From Amaurobius ferox (lineage: Eukaryota; Arthropoda; Arachnida; Araneae; Amaurobiidae): a DNA stretch of 64,000 nucleotides. The stretch lies in contig OX578133.1 in NCBI GenBank assembly GCA_951213105.1, forward strand, positions 138,055,203-138,119,202, in the 5' to 3' direction. The position numbers were made by a program, and so were the translations under genes. Positions 10,206 through 20,632 of this stretch are shown here, one piece after another. The number at the start of each line of letters is the position of its first letter. The stretch's first letter is position 1. The notes under the pieces are model-generated. The model was given only the letters and a program-made list of their open reading frames with translations. It was not told the DNA's origin and made no database searches.

Positions 10206-10613
10206 AGAGCATTTTTATCGTACGAGGCACGGTTCACGACATATAAGCCCGTGTCTATGGGGGAAAACTTTGATAGGACAAAACCTGAAAAATATGCCAT
10301 TTTTCAAGTCCGATTATCTCGAAAACTATTAGAGGTACGAAAAAAGTGAAGTGGGCCTTTTTATATAGAAAGTATTATTGTATATAGAAAGTTCTTTGGT
10401 AGGGTTGACTGTTTTCGAGATATTTTCAAAAAACCAAAAAAAGACGACTTTTTTTTCTTGTTTTTTCGAGTTTCTGACTCTAGCTCACTTCCTATTCATC
10501 AGGACTTTTAATATTACCTTCTCTGGACACCACTGAACAAGTGTAAAACATAATCAAAAACATCGGATTTAATTTGAATACGAGCGAAATTTGAGTGTAT
10601 TTTGACTGGGCTA
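10206..10613 (-). repeat. Right terminal inverted repeat of long-TIR element
   Basis: Inverted partner of 8140-8544. It ends GACTGGGCTA at 10613, directly before the hAT-1 codons for YVHC. The long near-palindrome could fold back on itself as single-stranded DNA or RNA. Confidence 0.85.
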
Positions 10614-11792
10614 TACGTTCATTGTGCAGCACACTGTTTGAACTTAGCCATAACTTATTCATCCAGAGTTCCAGATATCCGAAACAGCTTTTGAATAATA
10701 GGGAAAATCTCTAGTTTTTTCAATACACCAAAACGAAACCTTGTTCTCACCAGCAAAATTAATGCAGCTAATCAGGGAGAGACAGAAATCAGTGCCAAAA
10801 AACTGAAGAAATTATGCCCTACTCGTTGGGTGGAGAGACATGATACCGTCACAGTTATGGTTTCATTGTTTGATCAAATAATTGAGGCTCTGGAGGAGAT
10901 TACTACCTGGAATGACAAGGAGACATAAACAGAGGCTCATACCTTGTTGTGTTCAATGTTAACATCACAGTTTGTCATAGTACTTTTTTCAGCTGACAGA
11001 TTACTCAGCTACAGTGTTCGTCTGAGTGAAAAGCTGCAGGAAGAGAACCTTGATCTGGCAACTGCTGTGAGTGACGTAGAAGACGTTTCGAAAGCTATAG
11101 CTATAATTCGAGAGAACGCAGAAAGCGAGTTTCACCATCTGTTTGAACAAGCTGTTAAGAAGCTGGAACAGCATGGAGAAAACATTATTCTACCACGCCG
11201 TACCACCAGACAAATTTACAAATCAAATTTCAACGTACAGACTCTTGAAGAATACTACAGACTTTCTATTTTCATTCCATGGATTGATAATTTCATCACT
11301 CACTTCCATAAAAAATTTCTCAAACATAAGGAATTTCTACAAAGTTTTGCATCTGTCGTTCCGAATGGAAGGCAGCCGACACTGGAAGAAAACGAGAGAT
11401 TTGTTGCCTCATCAAGGAAATTTGCAGATGATTTAGGACCTAGATCAGATAATACTCTGAAAGCTGAACTACATCTGTGGTACATGAAGGTCTCTGCATT
11501 GAACAGGGAAACTAAAAGTCCAATCGAACGGCTTAACTTTTTTGACCAAAGGGCTTTTCCTACTGTATTTGAACTTTTAAAAGTGTATACCACCCTCCCA
11601 ATATCAACAAGCAGTGCTGAGAGGTCATTCTCCGCAATGAAGAGGTTGAAAACTTACTTGAAAAACAGTATGAGTGAAACCAGACTTAATGGACTTGCGT
11701 CAATGAACATTCACCGTGAAATGGAAATTGATCCAGACCAGATAATAAATGCTCTGGCTACAAAGAACAAGAGGCTGGACTTCGTTTTATGA
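10614..11792 (+). pseudogene. hAT-1 transposase, segment D (catalytic end and dimerisation domain)
   Basis: From the insertion junction the frame reads YVHCAAHCLNLAITYSS, KKLCPTRWVERHDTV (the conserved RW motif), and an in-frame TAA at 10926-10928. It then continues to 11792 in the same frame. The C-terminus holds the hAT dimerisation block: LPISTSSAERSFSAMKRLK, then YLKNSMSETRLNGLASMNIH. The C-terminal third is intact after the single stop. The stop at 11790-11792 is the natural end. Confidence 0.9.
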
Positions 11793-12153
11793 ATATGTAT
11801 AGATCATAATTGAATAATATAACAATATGTAATCATAAGAGAGTGGTTGAAAACAAGTATACACTATAAGCAGACCAGAACAAATAATTTTATCTTCATC
11901 TATTTCTTAATTTGTGTTGTATTGTATAAATATCTACTACTTCTTCTTCTAATCATTTAATTATCTTGCACTGCACTGCAGAATTGTTAATAATTTGATA
12001 AAAATAAATGTACAAAAAAAGACAACCGCCTTGTTAATTGATATGGCCTCTGACCATTTTTTCTCGGAAAATTTATCGAGGAGTCATCCTCCTTCATAAA
12101 AATTTTAGGCACTACTGCCCCCCCCCCTTAGGAATATTCTAGGTGCGCCACTG
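11793..12153 (+). other. hAT-1 3' non-coding end
   Basis: AT-rich 3' untranslated stretch with AATAAA-like signals near 12002, a C run at 12119-12127 and the right inverted repeat. Nothing else is seen. Confidence 0.6.
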
Positions 12154-12824
12154 CTTACAATCATATGTTTACATTAATCAAAGTTTGTCGATAATTTAAA
12201 TTCAAAAATATTGTAATTCCGTTGGCTCAGAATATAGACGCACAGAAAATAGGCAAAAATAAAGCGATTTTAGGACGGATGAAACACTAAATATAAATTT
12301 AAAAGAACTTTAAAAGTAATTACTTTTACACTGGTAAAAAAAGATGGATGCAATATTTTTTTAAGTGGGCCACGTGATCTCTTCATATTATATGGATGCA
12401 ATTATTCTTTTAATTTTCATTTAAAAACCACCAAACATATTTTGCTGAAATTTCCATTTGTATGTTTCATGGAATAATTTGAATATTTTCTAAAATTTTT
12501 GAAGCCATTTGTGAATTTTAACTTTACTTAAAAAATGTTTGAAAAATTAATGTTCAATGTATTTCATTTTTTCTATTCGAGTTCAATCCAAATCTAATTG
12601 GGTTATATTATTCATTTACATTCCCCTTTGTTCCACAGACCGTCTCAACAACATACTAAAATTTCATTTTGATCATCAAGTCAGTTTTACGGAAGTTATC
12701 GTGCGAACAGACAGAATGAATGAACAAAGTCCTAAACACTTTTCAACTATGTTATAAAGTGTTAATTAAAAGTTTTAAGATGGCTAGTTACCCTTTCTTG
12801 AAACTTAGCAATATATAAACGAGA

Positions 12825-13060
12825 CTAAATTGAGCCCACAGACACTTATCGCAATAAATTGCTACGTGTAATTTTCAGTGACGAAAGAAAACGGAAATGT
12901 GAGAACTCAGATAAGTTTTCATACTACTGGCATAACTTCAAAAATAGACAGGAAGTATATATTAAGAAGACAATATGGAGAAGGATCAGTTATGGTATGG
13001 AGAGCTTTTATTTATAATGGTCGGACATCCCTAGTGTGTTTAAATCGCAGACAGAATTAA
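12825..13060 (+). pseudogene. Tc1-like transposase, catalytic-region remnant
   Basis: Reading across two frames gives YRNKLLRVIFSDERK, then SDKFSYYWHNFKNRQEVYI, then RQYGEGSVMVWRAF and YNGRTSLV. This follows the Tc1 order (V-I-F-S-D-E with the second catalytic Asp, YYWH, and GGGSVMVWGAF). At least one frameshift separates the parts. It is the downstream half of the remnant at 5269-5538. The C-terminal NP/END-like region is not recognisable beyond 13060. Confidence 0.7.
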
Positions 13061-13150
13061 GACACAAATATCAAGAAACTCCCGAAACCAACTTAATACC
13101 GTTTGAGAGTATTTTAGGTGGTTTCGATTGAATTCTGCAGCAGATGATCT

Positions 13151-15170
13151 ATTAGAAAATGTGCCTTTAAGTTGAAGTGAATAGAAATGATTTTTTTAGC
13201 GATGAAAAAATTGCATAAGTCAGAGATAACATTATTATCTAAGAGAATACCTACCTGGATATCCTTTTATGGCAGATTGGACACCACAAGCATGTTACGT
13301 TCTAAGAAAACCGAAAACTCTGAAGCCCTACCTACCTATAGCTTTCTCTAACAAGTGCTTGGCTTCAGATTCACACTTTTCTTAACTATGCAAATTTAAA
13401 ACTACCCATATCCAGAAACGTTTACCAACTGAAAAGAATTTCTATATACGGCACTTAAACAGAAATTTATTATCAGACCTCACACGACTTTGAAAATGGA
13501 TGAAAAGCTCCAAAATCAATATTTCACTTCAGGAGGGAAATACTTCAATACGCTTTCTCGCTCTTACAAAACACCAACTCAAACCTTTTGATAAAAAAAG
13601 GAAAGCTTAACTGTGCCATCATTCATTGCAATATAGAATAGGGATGAACGTGAGGAGATAATGGCAGTTTTATGAAGATGAAATCCGCGGGAAGCTGTTA
13701 TACGTTCGTATTATTTCACCTCGTTCACGTCGTTCCTCACCTATCTTTATTGTTACGACATATCCTTGCAAATCGTGGGTGTACACTCAGAATACTAAAA
13801 TAAGTCCGAATTTCTGGAAAACTAACGCTTTTAAGCACCAATAAGCATAAGCACTAACAATATACAGCTAATAGCACTGTAGCTATCTTACTATATCACT
13901 AAACAACTGCCAGATACAATAGCAATTAAATGATTCATTAATTCGTATATACTGATTCTATTCTCAAAACACTGATATATTTTATAATTCACTTTGACTC
14001 GTATTACGTTAATTCTATCCAAATGAACGATGACCTCCTTATTTCTCTCCTGGAGATTTCTAAAAAGTGCTCTTATCTCCGAAAGTAGTGAATAATTCTA
14101 AAAAGTCCCACCGAATTCTGAAACTCGCCAAAAATCGCTAAGTCAAACAGCAGTGAAGCATTTAACATATTCTTAACAATATATTCAAGGAAGGTGCCTC
14201 TAAATAACTGAGGATCTTGTTTGTCACACTCATCTTGCACAACTAGCATTTATTTACATTCAGTTCTTATTGCGTCAGTGGTGGATTAGCCACTAGACAA
14301 ATTAGATCAGACAAATAAAGGTGATAACCGGAATAGGTCCCGAAACTTTCGAAAACTCGAAAAATTTGATAAATTTTTAAATATTTGTATAAAGAAAGCT
14401 CTTTTTCCCAGTATACGTATGTACGTAGCCACTATTAGGAAGCCCTACTCGGCAAGAAGGTTTTTAATATAGATATCGAAATTGGTCCCGAAACTTTAGA
14501 AAATTTGAAACATTTGATAGATTTTTAAATATTTGTAAAAACTTCTTCTCGGAGACCCTCAAAGAGCCACAATTTTGATAAAGTTGACAGTTTTTGGTTT
14601 TTTTAATGCGGAAAACCTCGTAAATGCATTCAGAACAAAGGGTTCCCGAAACGAGACGAAATGTCTGACTCTAAATCAGAAATTCAAAAGTGTTAGTTCT
14701 ACAGATAGATTTAAATTTTTTAAATATAATATTGTAACATCATTATAAGCATTATCTGAAAAAATCACGGTGTTTCGATGAAAACATTGACTTTTACGCC
14801 TGTTCGACGTATTGCTCAAAATTTAATTTCATAAAAAAAAGTTTTCCAAGTACGGTCTTCAACGTTCGTCATAGTGAAGTCTCAAGTTTTAGCTCTGGAA
14901 AACTTCCACAATTTTTGTCGTAACTTTATTTGTTAATTTTCAAAATTAAATTAAGGGTTCGATAAGTTTTTCTCAAATCAACATAATGCTTCTTCATTTT
15001 TTCTTTACCTTTACTAAAAATTACTACAACTTGCATTTCATCCCTTGGTATTTTTTGTTTAACCATAACTTTTTTGCGTAGGTTTTATTTTCCTACACTA
15101 CCTTTCTTCCATCTATGTTTCCCTCTTGAGTTTTTTTTATTTCATCATAGATATTTATAATTATATCCAC
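13151..15170. other. AT-rich non-coding stretch with a direct repeat and a possible hAT end
   Basis: No gene is visible. CAGTGGTGGATTAGCCACTAG-like sequence at about 14276-14302 resembles a hAT terminus, but I found no partner. A 147-bp direct repeat is present: GGTCCCGAAACTTT occurs at 14336 and 14483, followed each time by TTTTTAAATATTTGT. Confidence 0.5.
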
Positions 15171-15214
15171 AAAACATTTGCCATATCTTTTTAAAGTTTC
15201 CACATTGACTTTTC

Positions 15215-15450
15215 CTATAGAACGTTCAGAGGGTGACCCTCAACAGATGGCGGTGCGCGTTTTGCCCGTCTTTGTTTGTTGTCTTGATGGCCATGGTCCT
15301 CTCGTCTTGCGGAACGGTTTCGAGCTATGGCTGGTGTGGATTGGTGTGGGCTGTCGCGGTCACTTGACCCCGGCCAGGTGTGCTGGGAGCGATGAAGCAG
15401 TGGCTGTGATTTTCTTCCGTATACCTTGGGGGGGTCAGTGTTTCTTTTAG
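15215..15450. other. GC-rich island, unidentified
   Basis: This stretch is clearly richer in G and C than its neighbours, with several CpGs, and begins near CAGATGGCGGTGCGCG. Open frames exist on both strands (plus 15178-15450, minus 15215-15502) but neither shows a family I recognise. It could be the promoter or 5' end of a retroelement or a gene fragment. The 15606-15837 region downstream has a charged ORF (RLRELSKENTKQEHKIGNL) that looks coiled-coil-like, without a match I can name. Confidence 0.35.
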
Positions 15451-16004
15451 AGTTACCTATAGAATGTTCTTTAGCCTCCAATAGAGCACTGAATTCTAAC
15501 AACTCCGTTTCTATAATTTCCTTGGATTTTTATGCCAATAAACAGTCGTCCACTTTGGAAGTCGTCCAGAATTCTCTGTCATAACTTGCCAAAGGGTGCC
15601 AAAGGGTGCTGCTGAATTTAGAGCTCCAGCGAAAACCACGAAGAGGTGGTAGTCAGCCGCTTGAGAGAACTAAGCAAAGAGAACACCAAACAAGAACACA
15701 AGATAGGGAACTTAGCCAAATCAAAACTCCAAAAGCACAAGAGGGATCGTTCTCTCCCCCCACCCCTTCTGCATTTTATGAAAAATATCTATCTCACGCA
15801 ATTCATAAACTGCATCTATAGACGCCATTTTGAATAGACTAGCGGATGTGCAAGTTTTGCTGACCGATACAAACCGCGGAATTTGTGTGGTTGAGTTTCC
15901 TGCAACAAAGCAAACCAGGAAAATACTGAATACGAAATTGGCGGTTCTGTTGAGTTTAGCAAAAGTTGATCTCTAACCTAAGTTGATGAATACGGTGGTT
16001 ATAG

Positions 16005-16485
16005 TATCAACCAAGAATGAAAACTTAACTCAGTCAAATTTTCAATTTCCTCCTTGGGGCCGTAAAAAATGAGCTTGTTTTGGATAGCCGTTTTCAGGCT
16101 TTTCAGAAACCCCCGGTGATCTAGACAGTTAAACCTTTGCACATTTATAGTATCGACCATGAAACAGAACATAACGGAGCTACATTTTCGATTTCTCACT
16201 GGGAAACAGAGAAAAAGGGGGTGGGGGTCTAAAATATCTTTTCATATTCTCAAGAAGCCTTTCGATGACTTAAAAGGCTGCATCTTTTCACATGTACTAT
16301 ATCAACATTAAACAGGACCTAACGATATATTATTGATTAAGACGATATATTTTCGACATTAAACGCGATATATTGTTAAACAAAATCAAACTCATTAAAA
16401 CATGCTGTAACTTTATTTTTTAACAGTATTAGTTTCCCTGTCTTTAACAGGCTTAAATATTAATATGTGTATATTATCCTAACAG
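16005..16485 (+). repeat. R repeat, copy 2
   Basis: Repeats the R units (GGTGATCTAGACAGTTAAAC, TATAGTATCGACC, CAGAACATAACGG, TTTTCGATTTCTC). They are followed by the shared tail with TTAGTTTCCCTGTCTTTAAC. Same orientation as copy 1 at 2525. Confidence 0.65.
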
Positions 16486-17593
16486 TTTACAACTTTCATA
16501 AAGGTTTTTTTTTAATATATATTTCCAATAGAAAAGGGTAAAACAAACACTATGCTAGCTGGCAAAATCCCACAAGAGTAAATTAAAAATATCTATATTT
16601 TTTAAAAATATATCTGTGATATCAACAGAAAAAGAAAAAGAACATTTCCTTTCTATGGAAATTTGCCAGGCTGTGTTGTTTAAAAAAAACTCAGGGCTTC
16701 CAAATGTGCATCAATCTTATAAGGTTCGAATTGAATAGGCAGCTAACAGGGCAAACAATCTTGCTTTCAACGTGTTTACTAAAATGCAATGGATGTAAAG
16801 AATTTCGAAGTATACCCTTTCACTCAGTAACTACAGATAAATGATGATGAATTGGATGAAACTGAATTCTCTAATACGAAGGAACTGAAGTTATTTTATT
16901 GTCAGAAAAAAAGTATAAAATTAAAGTGAAACACAAAAGGGAATTTTATAATATTCAGTTATTAAAAGTGTTTTACAGTAGGACCCGGTTATAACAAGTC
17001 TGGGACCCAACAATTTGATCGTTAAATTCGGATGCTCTCTGAAACCGTTTTACAAAGTAAAACTCTATACAGGGTTCCTAGAAAAGTCCTTTAGCGCCCA
17101 AATAACTTTGTAAAGAAAGATCCTTTGAGAATACACGTGAGGTCTATCTATAGCAGGGGTTTCCAACTGGCGGCCCGCGAAGTCTTCTGGGAAAATAATT
17201 TGCAACATCAAATTAGATGCTCTTATTTAAGGAAAAAAGGTTTTGTGAAAATCCATATCGGTTTCAAATGCTGTTCATTCGCGAATAAATTTGATTTTCC
17301 ATGAAAATTAGTGCGTCCATGAAAATTAGTGCGTCCACTTGTGTTCTTTTTCACCCTCCCAGCTCTTTTCACGTCCGTGAACTCGTCCGTTGACTAGTTT
17401 AACCAGTTTTCTTTCACCCTTGCTGACCCAAATGGATTCTACCGTACTGGTAGCTGACCTTTCTAGGCACGTGTCTGTCTTTCTTTTGTGACCAAGAGTT
17501 TACAAGCGTTATTTTTAGAACGAGATAAGGTTTTCTTAAAACACGTTACTGTGTGTCTATTCTCTGATTATTCATTTTATACTAAATATCAGA

Positions 17594-17824
17594 ATGAGTG
17601 GAATTTCAAATAAACGTAAGATTGAAAGTGAAAACAGAGCTTACAAGGATCGTTGGGAAAGTGATTATATAATTACGAACAATAACCGGAAGTTGTAGTG
17701 TTTGGTTTGCATGCAAGTGGTATCAGTGCCTAAGAAATATAACATGAAAAGACATTATTCAACACTGCAAGAAGAAAAGTATCAGATATATGGAGGAGAA
17801 TCTCGAAATATCTGGATTTCAGAG
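17594..17824 (+). pseudogene. hAT-2 transposase, N-terminal part (BED-like finger)
   Basis: Starts MSGISNKRKIESENRAYKDR. After an in-frame TAG near 17696 it continues CLVCMQVVSVPKKYNMKRHY, a C-x2-C...H finger like the BED fingers at the start of GTF2IRD2/ZBED5-like hAT transposases. The part ends at the TTAA MITE insertion (17825). Confidence 0.7.
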
Positions 17825-17828
17825 TTAA

Positions 17829-18602
17829 GGGTGAGCGTCAGTAAATCCTATGCCCTATCCGCGTTTTGTTAACTTTCGCGGCACACATTTTTCGCCGAAA
17901 TTCTGCTCAAACAGTTGCGAAATATTTTCTGATAGATAAAATACAATGCTTAGATTATATTAAAACTAAATTTAATACCCAATAAAACATAGAATATATT
18001 TTTTATTTTAATTCAAAATATTTTTGGTGCTGCCATCTGTTGCCGTAATTTAATTCATACCGGCTGTTATTATTTTTTAATGAACATTTTTAAATATCTA
18101 TTCCTTCTAATACGCTATTAAATACAACAGATCATATATAATAATGCCACATTCACGGAAACGTAATTGAACTTGGACTTGAAGACAAAGGAACTTGAAG
18201 ACAAAACTGCAGTCCTCAGTGATGCACATTCAGATCCCCTTATCAAATTTATAGAATGAGAAATTACCTTTCCGTGATTGCAGCATTATTATATATGATT
18301 TGTTATTGTATTTAATACTGTATTAGAAGGAATAGATATTTAAAAATGTTCATTAAAAATAAAAATAATCGGTATGAATTAAATTACGACAACAGATGCA
18401 GCACCAAAAATATTTTGGATTAAAATAAAAAATATATTCTATGTTTTATTGGGTATTAAATTTAGTTTTAATATAATCTAAACATTGCATTTTATCTTTC
18501 AGAAAATATTTTGCAACTGTTTGAACAGAATTTCGGCGAAAAATGTGTGCTGCGAAGGTTAACAAAGCGCGGATAGGGCAGAAGATTAACTGACGCTCAC
18601 CC
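17829..18602. mobile_element. TTAA-flanked MITE with ~320-bp inverted repeats
   Basis: A 774-bp element starting GGGTGAGCGTCAGT and ending ACTGACGCTCACCC. It is flanked by TTAA at 17825-17828 and 18603-18606. The arms 17829-18148 and 18281-18602 are near-perfect inverted repeats around a ~130-bp centre. Removing the element with one TTAA joins the transposase frame through the family-typical ISELKRKLKQQTDTFTK, which confirms TTAA as the target. This target choice is that of piggyBac and Kolobok elements. Confidence 0.9.
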
Positions 18603-20274
18603 TTAAAGAGGAAACTGAAACAGCAGACAGACACTTTTACCAAAATATCGCACGGTCAATCATCTGCTTTGTATGCTTCTTATGTCGTTTCTGTTGAACT
18701 TGCTAAACAAAGAAACCCTTTACTGATGGCAATTTAGTAAAAATGTGCTATTGAAATGGCAAACGCTTTTGGAGATGCTCAATTAGCCGAGAAATTTGAT
18801 TCAGTGCCGCTTTCTAACCAAACTCTACAGAGGAGAGTTATTGATATGGGAGAAAAAGCAGGTTTCATTAATTGGTTTAGTTGAAAAAAGTACCTGTTTC
18901 TCGCTTTGCTTTGATGAAAGCACTGACCAAACAAATGTGAGTCAGTTGTTAATATTTATACGTGTTACCCAAGAAGATTTTTCTACCAAGGAAGAATTAT
19001 TGGAAATATGTCCAATCACTGGAACCACGAAAGTAGAGGACATCTACGAAGCTGTGAAAAAAGCAGTTAACAAAATTGGAGGTTTTAATAAATGTTCAGC
19101 AATTGTGACGGACGGTGCACCAGCGATGGTAGGTGGAAATCTGGACTGACTGGATTACTTAGAAAAAACGAACTTGTCCGACAATTCGAACTTGTCCGAC
19201 AAAAAACGAACTTGTCCGACAATTCGTTGTATTATTCATCGGGAAGCTTTGTATGGAAAGTCGGTAAAACAAAATCAAGTTTTCAAACTTGTAATAAAAG
19301 TTATCAATCTGATAAAAGTTATCAATCTGATAAGAGGAGGAAATCGTGCACTTTTGCATAGGCAGCTAAAGCAGTTTTTGGAGGAAATGGAAGCAGAATA
19401 TGGGGACTTGCTGCTCTACAATCACGTAAGATGGCTGAGTGTCGGAAAGTGTCTCGAGAGATTCTTTGGGATAGGAAAAGAAATCCCTGCATTCCTGAAG
19501 AAGTTCTTTTCAACAGACACTACGCAACTGGAAGAAGAGCTCCAAAGTGTAGATTTCTTAAAAGAATTGGCTTTCCTCACCGACATCACCACTAATCTTA
19601 ATGAATTGAATCTAAATCTCCAGGGAATTAACTAGCTGATGTCGGATTTAACGGGGAACGTAGATGGGTTTCGAAATAAATTAAGAGTTTTCAAACTTTC
19701 TTTGAACAAAAATGATTTGGCTCATTTTTCAAGTTGTCGAAAGTTAGCTGAAGAACTTGAAGATAATGAGACTCTTGATTTTTCTGAATTTGGTGCAAAT
19801 ATCCAAGATCTCATAGAGGAGTTTGACACTAGATTTAAAGATTTTGAATCATTAAAAAGTAGCATGCTGCTGTTTAGTAATCTTCTTCGAGCTAACATTG
19901 AAGATCAGCCAACTCATCTTTATCTTGAACTATGTGACCTACAAGCGGATACATTTTTGCAAACAAGGGAAGAAAAGGGAGCAGATTTCTTTAAATTATT
20001 ACCGAAAGAAAGATTTCCAAACCTGAGAGATTTTGGCCGGAAAATTACATCAATGTTCGGGAGTACATACTTGTGCGAAAGTGTATTTTCTGCATTGAAA
20101 TTTATCAAGAAGCACAATAGAAGCCGCCTCACAGATTCTTCGCTACTTCATCTCCTGAGACTCTCAACAACAGGGCTTGAGGTGGACATCCGTTCGTTGG
20201 TGGTTGCAGCAGACCGACCTCAATTTTCTCACTATTTTGTATGCTTTTACGTAAGTTTTTTTTTCCTTTTGTAA
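18603..20274 (+). pseudogene. hAT-2 transposase, main part
   Basis: Reads TFTKISHGQSSALYASYVVS, an early frameshift near 18745, and CFSLCFDESTDQTNVSQLLI (catalytic Asp region). Next come IVTDGAPAMVGG (second Asp region), CIIHREALYGK, LYNHVRWLSVGKCLERFF (RW motif) and FGSTYLCESVFSALKFIKKH (dimerisation block). A TGA follows GGNLD at about 19147 and a TAG lies at 19633-19635. Small tandem duplications sit at 19168-19230 and 19297-19331. Several lesions make it inactive. Confidence 0.85.
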
Positions 20275-20452
20275 TTTTTAAGATTTTATGTAAATTTTAA
20301 ATATCTGTATGCTTGATATCAAAGTAAAATTATTTTAGTCTGGAAATTTTTTTAATATGCAATTAGAGGTGTTAAAATGCCAACTTATTTGATTTGCAAT
20401 TCAATACTTGTTTTTGTTTCGTATAACTTGATGAAAGTTGATCAATTATGAT

Positions 20453-20632
20453 CAAGGTCGTAGCTGGAAGGGAGGGAGGGTTGGAGGTCCATCCCCCGAA
20501 ATTTTCAAAAATTTCATTCCACATGCCATATACATGTATTTATATTTATTACGATGCCTCCATCCCTCCCCCGCCAGAAAAATGTCATATTGAACCTCCT
20601 CCCCACAAAAAAATGTCCTGGATATGGCCCTG
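20453..20632 (+). mobile_element. Probable small hAT-type MITE within hAT-2
   Basis: The left end CAAGGTCGTAGCTGG and the right end CCTGGATATGGCCCTG are imperfect inverted repeats. The candidate 8-bp flanks, ATTATGAT and ATTACGTT, agree at 5 of 8 positions. Both ends carry G- or C-rich runs, unlike the surrounding AT-rich sequence. Confidence 0.4.

Larger units (their letters stand above)
8140..10613 (-). mobile_element. Long-TIR transposon with PIN/FEN-like gene, inserted in hAT-1
   Basis: The ends are inverted repeats of about 405 bp (8140-8544 and 10206-10613), beginning TAG-(TT/CC)-CAGTCAAAATA. The direct repeat TAC flanks it (8137-8139 and 10614-10616; ATAC if the terminal A is counted outside). 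Excising it with one TAC rejoins the hAT-1 reading frame exactly (...PKGPY then VHCAAH). Inside lies one decayed minus-strand gene (8787-9990). Long TIRs, a 3-4-bp TSD and this protein do not fit a superfamily I can name with certainty. Confidence 0.8.
5870..12153 (+). mobile_element. hAT-1 transposon (ZMYM1/TTF-type), TSD CTTACAAT
   Basis: The left end CAGTGGCGCACCCAGG and right end AGGTGCGCCACTG are inverted repeats of the hAT type. Perfect 8-bp TSDs CTTACAAT lie at 5862-5869 and 12154-12161. The 6284-bp span includes a THAP MITE copy (5979-6387), a TATA/CRE promoter, a broken transposase gene (6811-11792) and a 2474-bp insertion (8140-10613). Without that insertion the element is about 3.8 kb, typical for an autonomous hAT. 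It is now inactive because of stops, a frameshift and the insertion. Confidence 0.93.
5537..12765 (+). mobile_element. HINE-2 (Helentron-like) copy A, split by hAT-1
   Basis: The left end TTAACAAGAAAAATCAATCA is followed by a hairpin (AATCAATCATGC...GCATTGATT). The right end carries an imperfect GACAGAC tract and a terminal hairpin AACACTTTTCAAC...AAAGTGTT (12735-12763). The outer parts 5537-5861 and 12162-12765 match one continuous element at 35262-36395 (inverted) and at 61670-63751 (inverted). It lies between the two halves of the Tc1 transposase with no TSD, as expected for rolling-circle elements. Net length without the hAT is about 0.94 kb. Confidence 0.65.
4908..13150 (+). mobile_element. 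Tc1-like transposon, split by nested insertions
   Basis: The left end CAGTGCGACGCAAAAGTTCA resembles Tc1-type inverted repeats. The N-terminal transposase remnant lies at 5269-5538 and the C-terminal remnant at 12825-13060. Between them lies the HINE-2 repeat (5537-12765), which carries the hAT element. Removing that block brings the two transposase parts into the order expected for one gene. I could not locate the right inverted repeat, so the right limit is approximate. Confidence 0.6.

Noticed and set aside
13640..13760. Short inverted similarity GAACGTGAGG...CGTTCCTCACC as a MITE
   Set aside because: The match is brief and imperfect and shows no TSD.
15178..15502. Opposing ORFs of 90 and 95 codons in the GC-rich island
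   Set aside because: GC-rich sequence has few stops by chance; both strands are open and neither resembles a known protein.
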